64,000 bases of DNA, from the NCBI GenBank assembly GCA_027682585.1, contig JAQCZH010000001.1, forward strand, positions 851,685 through 915,684, read 5' to 3'. Shown here in pieces: positions 27,695-34,810 of the stretch. This stretch comes from Lachnospiraceae bacterium AF51-6-b8A (GTDB lineage: Bacteria; Bacillota; Clostridia; Lachnospirales; Lachnospiraceae). The translations under genes and the position numbers were made by a program. The notes below the pieces were generated by a model. The model searched no databases. It worked only from the letters and a program-made list of their open reading frames with translations, and had not been told where the DNA came from. The first letter of the stretch is position 1. Each line of letters opens with the position of its first letter.

Positions 27695-28837
27695 TCAGAC
27701 CCGCATACTCTGAACCAGTCGAAAGACCTGTTCCGCTGTCGCAGCCATATTCTCGCGCGCATTTGCCGGATCCATAGCTTCTTCCAGCGTACAGACCCTG
27801 CGCAGAATTGGGAAAAAGGCATCGATTCCATGCGCGTTGCAGGCGATGGCATCGTCAGTCACACAGCCGCTGAAAGCAATTACCCGCTTCCCGTACTTCT
27901 TGGCAATATGCGCTACCCCGATCGGAGCTTTCCCCATGACGGTCTGCCCGTCCAGGCGTCCCTCTCCAGTGACAACCAGATCGGCATCCCTGACATAGGA
28001 CTCCAGTTTCGTCTCCTCCAGAACAATCTGAATCCCTGATTCCAAGACGGCATTGGTGTAGGACAAAAAGGCGAAGCCCAAGCCCCCGGCAGCTCCCGTT
28101 CCAGGTGTTTTCCTGTCGGCTCTGGAATACTTCTGACCAGTCAGTTCGGCGTAATGGGCCAGCCAGCGATCCATCTGAGTCACCATGGCGGGGGTCGCCC
28201 CCTTCTGTGGTCCAAAGACCGCACTGCAGCCCTCTTCTCCGCAGAGGGGATTGGTTACGTCACAGGCAACCCTGAAATGACAGTCGGTCAGTTCCGGCAG
28301 GATCTCTCTGTCGCAAATACGCTCTATGGCGGCAACTCCCTCGGCGCCGTAGCGAACCTGTCTTCCCTCCTGGTCCAGGAACTGGTAACCAAGTGCCTGC
28401 AGCATTCCAACGCCTCCGTCATTGGTGGCGCTGCCTCCAATTCCTACAATGAAATTGCGGCAGCCCTTTTTCATGGCATCGGCGATCATCTCTCCCACGC
28501 CATAGGTCGTCGTATGAAGGGGATTTCTCTTCTCATCAGGGACAAGAGTGATTCCGGCAGCGGCGGACATCTCAATGATGGCGGTCTTAGTGCTCTCTAT
28601 CACACCGTAGGAAGCCTCAACAGGCTCTCCCAGAGGGCCTGTAACAGGAACCTTCTCGATTCTTCCATTCATTCCAAGCGCCAGAGCTTCCACAGTTCCC
28701 TCACCGCCGTCTGCCAGCGGGCGAACCAGAACCTCCGCATCCCTACAAGCTCTGCCAATCCCCTCTGCGACAGCAGCTCCCGCCTGCAGAGAGGACAGAC
28801 TCCCCTTCAGTGAATCAATTGCTACAACTACCTTCAT
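27695..28837 (-). CDS. glxK: glycerate kinase (GlxK family)
   Basis: Phosphorylates D-glycerate, usually to 2-phosphoglycerate in this class. It is 380 residues. Motifs: MKVVVAIDSLKGSLSSL at the N-terminus, PLADGGEGTVEAL, VGIGGSATNDGGVGML, PGTGAAGGLGFAFL and VTGEGRLDGQTVMGKAPIGVA. The start at 28837 has AACAGGA upstream; an upstream in-frame ATG adds ten residues foreign to the family. It follows a small unknown gene by 26 nt and is probably co-transcribed with it. Confidence 0.94.
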   Translation of the reverse strand: MKVVVAIDSLKGSLSSLQAGAAVAEGIGRACRDAEVLVRPLADGGEGTVEALALGMNGRIEKVPVTGPLGEPVEASYGVIESTKTAIIEMSAAAGITLVPDEKRNPLHTTTYGVGEMIADAMKKGCRNFIVGIGGSATNDGGVGMLQALGYQFLDQEGRQVRYGAEGVAAIERICDREILPELTDCHFRVACDVTNPLCGEEGCSAVFGPQKGATPAMVTQMDRWLAHYAELTGQKYSRADRKTPGTGAAGGLGFAFLSYTNAVLESGIQIVLEETKLESYVRDADLVVTGEGRLDGQTVMGKAPIGVAHIAKKYGKRVIAFSGCVTDDAIACNAHGIDAFFPILRRVCTLEEAMDPANARENMAATAEQVFRLVQSMRV

Positions 28838-28863
28838 TCCTGTTCCCCTCTCCCTTTTACCAC

Positions 28864-29199
28864 TCAACGTTCAAAAGCGAAATAGACCAAAATAGCATCA
28901 TCTGCCTTGTGCATATAGACTCCGCTGTCTTCTCCGCCATCCTTTCCCAGAGGAGCGATATCGTAGCGGCCATATTCATGGCCCTCCTTCTGCTTCTTCT
29001 GGTGCAGGGCAGCATCGCCGAAATCCTTCTTCTCAAAGCAGCGAACCGCCTGAATCAGGCTCTGCTCGCAGGGCTCTCCCAGGAAAACCTGGCGGATACC
29101 CCTGGAGAGATAGACAGACTCCCCGTTGACATTGCCGTACTCGTTCATTCCGGCTCCCTTGCCCTTCAAGGTCTCTCTCAGCTCTGAAAAATCACTCAT
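28864..29199 (-). CDS. small protein of unknown function upstream of glycerate kinase
   Basis: It is 111 residues, not recognised. It is charged and cytosolic in appearance, with YLSRGIRQVFLGEPCEQS in the middle, a lysine-rich HQKKQKEGHEYG, and a hydrophobic end DAILVYFAFER. The ATG at 29199 is preceded by GGAGAGG. It is 26 nt upstream of glxK in the same direction. The coding look (good ribosome site, aligned frame, spacing) supports a real gene; the function is open. Confidence 0.65.
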   Translation of the reverse strand: MSDFSELRETLKGKGAGMNEYGNVNGESVYLSRGIRQVFLGEPCEQSLIQAVRCFEKKDFGDAALHQKKQKEGHEYGRYDIAPLGKDGGEDSGVYMHKADDAILVYFAFER

Positions 29200-29426
29200 G
29201 TTCCTCTCCTCTCTCCGCAAGACGGGTATATCTGCCCTCTTAATATCCTTATTCTACCCTATTTCCAGACAGAGTACATTCCATGATTTGGCATCTGCCC
29301 AAAGCAGATTGAATGTCTGAACCGACAAAATTTGGCATTTGAAGCAGAGCAGTATCATGATTATCATCAACATCAGAAGGCTGACGCGCAGGCCTTGATG
29401 TTTCCCATGACAAAGGGCAATCCTTC

Positions 29427-30902
29427 TTACTTCCTTGGCCTAACAAGGATAGAGACCATCTCATGCTCATCTCCCTCCACAGAGATGATATTCACGGGAG
29501 ACAGGCGGGAATAAATTCCCGCCAGCTTCCCCCCATAGAGATAGATCCCGGTCATATTGGCGAAAGAGTGCACATAGGGGCTTTTCTGCCCCAGAGCCTG
29601 CTCCTGGTAATCATTGTCCTCGTATGAACTTTTAGAGTAGTCCGCGTTAAGGGTTCGATAGGGTTCAATGTACTCCTGAATGATATAACCCTGATCACAG
29701 CAGGCGTCCAGCGTCTTCTCCCAGTCCGCCTGGCTCATATCTCCGCTGTAGAAAACACCCTCAGCCCCATAGGAATCCTCCGGCTTAATAATCCATTCCT
29801 TGAATCTGTGACGGATATCATCCCGGTTCGCGTGAACAGGTCCCAGAACCGCCGTAAAGGGAACATGACGCATAATAAAAATATTCTCCTCCGGCGTCAG
29901 AAAAGACATGGTACGCTCCAGATGCAGGATACGGAAGAGAATCTTATCGTGAACAATCTGAGTGACAAAATCTCCTACCAGAGTGACCTTTTTGTCCCTG
30001 ACCGCAGACAAAAAGTCTCTTACCTCCTCTCTGTGATCCATGATATCCGAGGTTACCGCTCTGCGGTAAATGGCGTCAATCCTCATGCCCTCCTTCGTGT
30101 AAAGCCGCCTGCCGTCATAAGACAAATCCCGGATTTCCGCAACTTGCGCCTGACAGCCGGCCCGGCGGAAGGCTTGGGCAAAACGATCGAACTCATTTAA
30201 ATTAATGGCGTTTTCAAGGAAATCAACGATGGCAACATTGGGCAGACAGGCCGGATCATAATCCTCAACAGAAATGGTATGTTCTGCCTGACCAAAGGCA
30301 TTCTCCATGATCGCCCGGCTCCCGGTCCGACTGCGAAAGTGCATATTAAGCCGCGGATCTCCAAAACAGATCTCCAGAAACGTTCTGACCCAGGAATCAA
30401 AGAGTTCAAATCCCTCAATTTCATACTTCTCTGACAGATTCTGACAGATCCGGCTTTTGGCAAAAAGCTGACTCATGACCCGGTTCTCATTCATCGCGGA
30501 AGCTCCATCCGCATTGAACTCGCAGAAAGCGAAGTCTCCGTTCTTCTCATTCCAAAAGATATCCAAACGGCAGAGAGGAAGAAGACAGTCGTAATCGGGC
30601 ACATTTAGAATCAGGGCTTCCAGTTCCTCTGGAAAACCAAAGAGCGCTCTGTAGTCCGGGCAGCGGATGTACTGGCGCATCACCTTGACCAGAATCTGCC
30701 ACATGGTCTCTCCGGCGGACTTAACCAGAGCCAGCCCATCTGGTGTGAAGGCCTTTGGCAGATAGAGCATCTTCACCGGCTGACCATGGTAGGACAGTTC
30801 CGAGTGCTCCATCGCCTCGTTCTCCGCCATGCCGGAGACATCGTGAGCCTCTGGCTCAGAATAATAGGCTTCCAACAGTTCTCTCTGCAATGTATATTTC
30901 AT
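29427..30902 (-). CDS. glutathionylspermidine-synthase-like ATP-grasp ligase
   Basis: It is 491 residues. The arrangement matches the preATP-grasp/ATP-grasp family of glutathionylspermidine synthase: CRLDIFWNEKNGDFAFCEFNADGASAMNENR early, then VAIVDF, YTKEGMRIDAIYRR, DKILFRILH, WIIKPEDSYGAEGVF and YIIQEYIEPYRT. These enzymes join a carboxylate to an amine through an acyl phosphate. The substrate is unknown; similar clostridial proteins lack the amidase half and are not shown to act on glutathione. It has a plausible promoter 36 bp upstream and lies alone between NhaC and the 111-residue gene. Confidence 0.78.
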   Translation of the reverse strand: MKYTLQRELLEAYYSEPEAHDVSGMAENEAMEHSELSYHGQPVKMLYLPKAFTPDGLALVKSAGETMWQILVKVMRQYIRCPDYRALFGFPEELEALILNVPDYDCLLPLCRLDIFWNEKNGDFAFCEFNADGASAMNENRVMSQLFAKSRICQNLSEKYEIEGFELFDSWVRTFLEICFGDPRLNMHFRSRTGSRAIMENAFGQAEHTISVEDYDPACLPNVAIVDFLENAINLNEFDRFAQAFRRAGCQAQVAEIRDLSYDGRRLYTKEGMRIDAIYRRAVTSDIMDHREEVRDFLSAVRDKKVTLVGDFVTQIVHDKILFRILHLERTMSFLTPEENIFIMRHVPFTAVLGPVHANRDDIRHRFKEWIIKPEDSYGAEGVFYSGDMSQADWEKTLDACCDQGYIIQEYIEPYRTLNADYSKSSYEDNDYQEQALGQKSPYVHSFANMTGIYLYGGKLAGIYSRLSPVNIISVEGDEHEMVSILVRPRK

Positions 30903-30937
30903 ACCATCTCCCTGAATCTCTCTTATCTGCCACCTCT

Positions 30938-30967
30938 ATGCTATGACAAGTGCCCGGATCATTGCAA
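30938..30967 (-). promoter_or_regulatory. promoter candidate for the ATP-grasp gene
   Basis: TTGCAA (30962-30967), 18 bp, TAGCAT (30938-30943) on the minus strand, 36 nt before the ATG at 30902. Confidence 0.4.
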
Positions 30968-31061
30968 GGTTCGGGCTGCCATCCTGCACATCCTGTGAAG
31001 ATAAAGTCTCCGGCAGACATCATATGAATATCCGGTCTGAAATGGTTTCTTTCCTATAACC

Positions 31062-32414
31062 CTACGGCAAAAAGATTCCAAAAAGCAAATACGTCACAAA
31101 GGCCATACTGCTGGCGATCAGAACGTAGGGAAACTGTGTCAGAGCGTGATCCATATTCTCGATGCCAGAGACCTGAGAGGACAAGAGCGTGGCGTCCGCG
31201 TAGAAACAGGCATGACTGCCAAAGGCGCCGCCGGAGATAACAGCTGCCATGACCAGGATGATATTGGCTCCGACTGCGGCCCCCATAGGCATAATAACCG
31301 GTATCGCGACAGCTGACATGCCCCAATTGGAACCAGTCGTGAAAGTAAGAACCGCCACCAGAAAGAAAGCGAATGCCGGAAAGACCTGAGGGATCAGTCC
31401 CGGCGCGATCATCTGCAGCAGATAATTCGTCAGCCCAAGTCCTGCCAGCCCCTTCTGCAGAGTAAAAGCCACAAGAAGCATAGATAGAACCGGCAACATA
31501 TCGGCGAAGCCCCGCGTGCAGACTGCGGTAAAATCCGCAACGGAGAGAAGCCGTCTGGGGACATAGAGAACAAAACAGATACCGATACAGGCGACAACCG
31601 CAAGAAATACATCTCCTGTTACCGTTGATATGACAATCAGGGCAAGAATCGGAAGCAGGAAGTCGAATACACTGCCCTTATCTTCCTCTTCTACATCCAG
31701 GATATTGTACTTGGCAGAATCCCGTCCATAGGTCACTCCAGTTCGCTCCGTTCTTTCGTAAACCCGCTTCATCGGCCCCAGATAAGGAATCCAGCCCATA
31801 CAGAGCAAGAAGACCAGGGTTACTGCAAAAATGGGATAGAACAAGAAGGGAATTGTGTGCACATAGGCGGCCATAGGATCCATGCCCAGGGCTTGGACAG
31901 AGGGTTCTTTGGCGAAGAGACCGGAGAAGAATATGGCCCAGGTCGAGAAGGGCAGCAGGACGCAGATGGGAGCCCCCGTAGAATCGAGAACATAGGCCAA
32001 CATTTCTCTTGGAATCTTGTACTTGTCGTAGAGCCTTTTCATACAAATGCCCACGGTCATAACATTGAGATAGTCATCCACGAAGATCAGCATCCCCAGA
32101 AGAAGGGAAGCCATCCTGGTACGTCTGGGATTTAAGCAGAAGCGCCCCGCAATTTTCTCAAATCCCCGGCTGCCTCCGGAGGCCTCCAGAAGAGCAATCA
32201 CACAGCCGAAAAAGCCGCAGAGGAGGAAGATCCATACATTGTCCCTGAGGCTCTTCTGCAGGGCACTGATCCACTCCGTCAGAAAACTGCCGCGATAAAG
32301 GGCAATAAAAGATAAGAGAGAGCCAAGAGTTAAGACTTCAAGACTTCGCTTGGTCTTGAAGGCCAGAACAATAATCAGAATTACAATCAGAACGGAAAGC
32401 ACGCCATTGGACAT
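31062..32414 (-). CDS. Na+/H+ antiporter NhaC-family membrane protein
   Basis: It is 450 residues with about twelve hydrophobic segments. The NhaC/Na_H_antiporter family pattern appears in MLIFVDDYLNVMTVG, DSTGAPICVLLPFSTWAIF and the late TTGSNWGMSAVAIPVIMPMG and SGGAFGSHACFYADATLL. It probably exchanges protons for sodium or an organic substrate across the cytoplasmic membrane; the actual substrate is not readable. The ATG at 32414 follows GGAGTG; a longer in-frame reading runs through a terminator and is rejected. A strong terminator sits only 20 nt before this start. Confidence 0.85.
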   Translation of the reverse strand: MSNGVLSVLIVILIIVLAFKTKRSLEVLTLGSLLSFIALYRGSFLTEWISALQKSLRDNVWIFLLCGFFGCVIALLEASGGSRGFEKIAGRFCLNPRRTRMASLLLGMLIFVDDYLNVMTVGICMKRLYDKYKIPREMLAYVLDSTGAPICVLLPFSTWAIFFSGLFAKEPSVQALGMDPMAAYVHTIPFLFYPIFAVTLVFLLCMGWIPYLGPMKRVYERTERTGVTYGRDSAKYNILDVEEEDKGSVFDFLLPILALIVISTVTGDVFLAVVACIGICFVLYVPRRLLSVADFTAVCTRGFADMLPVLSMLLVAFTLQKGLAGLGLTNYLLQMIAPGLIPQVFPAFAFFLVAVLTFTTGSNWGMSAVAIPVIMPMGAAVGANIILVMAAVISGGAFGSHACFYADATLLSSQVSGIENMDHALTQFPYVLIASSMAFVTYLLFGIFLP

Positions 32415-32433
32415 CTTATTCACTCCATGCAGA

Positions 32434-32464
32434 GAAAAAGCCGGGCGCTTGTCTGCGCCCGGCC
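32434..32464 (-). terminator. strong intrinsic terminator between aminopeptidase and NhaC genes
   Basis: GCCGGGCGC and GCGCCCGGC form a perfect 9-bp stem on the minus strand with a 6-nt loop, followed by TTTTTC. Its end is 20 nt before the NhaC start codon. A candidate extended -10, TGTGATAAT, lies upstream at about 32490-32498. Confidence 0.92.
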
Positions 32465-32526
32465 CTAGATACGCATCAGTTTCAAGAATATTATCACACA
32501 ATTTCTGCGGAAAAGCCGATCCCTTT

Positions 32527-34377
32527 TCAAGAGCCAATCTGCCTTGTCGCCTGTCTCAGCCACTCCAGTTGATCCTGTTCCAGAAAAGGAGAGATCTTCT
32601 CCCATACCATCCTGTGGTAACGGTTGAGCTTATCAATATCAGAAGCGTCCATCTGCTCCGGGTTCAGCCCCTCCAGATCAATCGGCACATAGGTCAGAGG
32701 CTCAAATCGAAGAAAATTTCCGTATGCATTGGTACAGTCCCCTACACAGAGGGTAATGGACTCTGTGCGAATCCCATAACGCCCCTCCACATACATCCCC
32801 GGCTCATCCGAGGTGATCATGCCAGGGACAAAGCAGGTTCGATCCTCAGAAATCCGTTCTCTCCAGCGGATTACCTGAGGTCCCTCATGGACATTTAAGA
32901 TATAGCCAATCCCATGTCCCGTTCCGTGGTTAAAATTCTTATGCCGCGCCCAGAAAGGCTCCCTTGCGATAGCATCCAATACCATACCGGAACACCCCTC
33001 CATAAAATGAGCAAAAAGAAGGCGCAGGTTGGAGACGGCAACTGTAGTGAAATCTGCTCGCATCTCCTCCGTCAGTTCTCCCAGGCAAATGGTCCTGGTC
33101 ACATCTGTAGTCCCCCCCAGATACTGACCACCGGAATCCACTAAGAGAAAGCCTCTTGGTTCTATTCTGGCGCAGTCATCTTCTGTCGGCACATAGTGAG
33201 CCATAGCGGCATTGGCATTATAGGCAGAAATCGTCTCGAAGGAGAGATCCAGATAGCCTGGCAGCTCAGCCCGCAGGCCATCCAGATATCTGGCCACGGA
33301 AAATTCTGTGAGATTCCCTTCCTCCACATGCTTCTTGATGTAATAGATGAACCTGCAGACAACTACAGAATCCTGCAGATATACCGCTCTGACATGTTCC
33401 AGTTCCACTGGATTCTTAATCGACTTCATCTTTTCTGTCGGGTTGGAGGACAAAAGCAAATTCTCCGTTCCCAGGCAGGAAGCTGCCAGAGAGACCATAG
33501 CATCAGAAGAAGATCTGGGATCTAACAGGAGCCTTTGAACTATCTTTTGACCGGATTTAGCCTGAGACCGATTGGCCTCTGCCAGGGAGATAAAATGCTC
33601 CTCTAAGAAGGGAAAGGTCTGATCGTAGTCAATCAGAGAAATGTCCTCTCTCTGTGTGTAACGGCGCAGTTCATCGGTCACTTCACTCTCCTGCAAAAAG
33701 AGAAAGACCTCCTCTTCTGTCACAAGCAAGTAGGACAGGGCTACAGGATTGCATGCTATGTCGGCTCCTCGGATATTCAGAAGCCACATGATATCATCCA
33801 GCTTAGAGATCACAAGTTCTCCGGCTCCTTTGGCTGACATCTCTTCTCTGAGACGGGCCAACTTGGAGGCATAGGTCTCTCCCGCCAGTTCCTCTGTCAG
33901 AACCATAAGCGGATGGCTGGCTCTGGCGGGCCGATCTGTCCAGAGTTCATCCTGAGGGGCGAAGTCATTTCTCACATGGACACCATGGGCCTCGGCCAAA
34001 TTACGGTAACCGACTCCTTCCGCATAGGAAAAGGTCCTGCCGTCATAAGCGAGTGTGTCTCCCTCCTTCAACCGCGCATCCAGATATTCTGTAACCGTCG
34101 GCACACCGGGCTCTCCCGACTTCATCAGAGTATACTCACTTCCAGCCAGTTCCCCGGCCGCGGAGATGAAATAGCGGCCGTCCGTCCAGAGAAGAGCCGA
34201 GGTCTGACGGATCAGGATGCGGACATTGTCCGAACTACAGCCGGACATCCAGAAACTGGTCTTATCGTAGTCTCCCACATACTCAGAGGCGTGTTCATCC
34301 GAGGAAGAAAGCAGATAATAGCTGACCTTTTTCTCCTTCATATAGGCCCGAACCCGGCTCAAAATCTCTGCGATCAA
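32527..34377 (-). CDS. Xaa-Pro aminopeptidase (M24B family)
   Basis: Di-metal peptidase removing an N-terminal residue next to proline. It is 616 residues with two N-terminal creatinase-like domains and a C-terminal pita-bread domain, as in the long eukaryote-like aminopeptidase P group. Metal ligands are visible in LLVDSGGQYLGGTTDVTRT, NHGTGHGIGYILNVHEGP, TSDEPGMYVEGRYGIRTES. The start appears to be a TTG at 34377 after AGAGTGATGA. No signal peptide, so cytosolic peptide turnover is likely. It ends at a strong terminator. Confidence 0.92.
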   Translation of the reverse strand: MIAEILSRVRAYMKEKKVSYYLLSSSDEHASEYVGDYDKTSFWMSGCSSDNVRILIRQTSALLWTDGRYFISAAGELAGSEYTLMKSGEPGVPTVTEYLDARLKEGDTLAYDGRTFSYAEGVGYRNLAEAHGVHVRNDFAPQDELWTDRPARASHPLMVLTEELAGETYASKLARLREEMSAKGAGELVISKLDDIMWLLNIRGADIACNPVALSYLLVTEEEVFLFLQESEVTDELRRYTQREDISLIDYDQTFPFLEEHFISLAEANRSQAKSGQKIVQRLLLDPRSSSDAMVSLAASCLGTENLLLSSNPTEKMKSIKNPVELEHVRAVYLQDSVVVCRFIYYIKKHVEEGNLTEFSVARYLDGLRAELPGYLDLSFETISAYNANAAMAHYVPTEDDCARIEPRGFLLVDSGGQYLGGTTDVTRTICLGELTEEMRADFTTVAVSNLRLLFAHFMEGCSGMVLDAIAREPFWARHKNFNHGTGHGIGYILNVHEGPQVIRWRERISEDRTCFVPGMITSDEPGMYVEGRYGIRTESITLCVGDCTNAYGNFLRFEPLTYVPIDLEGLNPEQMDASDIDKLNRYHRMVWEKISPFLEQDQLEWLRQATRQIGS

Positions 34378-34465
34378 TTCATCACTCTTTCTGTTCTCTC
34401 ATCACAAACGATCCGATCTGCCCTGATGATAACAGTCAGATCGACCAGATTCCAGTCTTCCTGAC

Positions 34466-34810
34466 TTATTCCGCCTCAATCTCCTTGATGATAAACTCAT
34501 TGCCCTGGATCAACCAGGTCTGATCTGACCCACAATTGGGACAGATCTTGCCGTGCTCTACCGTCCCGTAATCCTGTCCGCAGCTATCGCAATGCGTCAC
34601 TGCCGGAATGGTCTCAATCTCCATTTTCGACCCGCGCAGCAAGTCTCGCTTGTCAGCGGCCCAGCGCCAGCAGTCCAAAAGATAGTCCGGGATAACCGTG
34701 GATACCTCGCCCAATTGCAGGATCACAGCGCTGATTTTTTCGACCTGGTTTTCCTCAGCGACCTCGGTCAGCTGATCTATGATATGAAATACAACCCCCA
34801 GTTCGTGCAT
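34466..34810 (-). CDS. hypA: HypA-type nickel metallochaperone, orphan
   Basis: It is 114 residues. The N-terminal MHELG with His2 and Glu3 is the nickel site of HypA. The zinc site is CDSCGQDYGTVEHGKICPNCG (two CxxC pairs, about residues 74-94), and GNEFIIKEIEAE is the usual C-terminus. HypA inserts nickel into [NiFe]-hydrogenase or urease with HypB, but no hydrogenase, urease or hypB gene is in this window. It starts immediately after the stop of the iron-sulfur oxidoreductase gene, so the two are co-translated and may share a target. Confidence 0.9.
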   Translation of the reverse strand: MHELGVVFHIIDQLTEVAEENQVEKISAVILQLGEVSTVIPDYLLDCWRWAADKRDLLRGSKMEIETIPAVTHCDSCGQDYGTVEHGKICPNCGSDQTWLIQGNEFIIKEIEAE

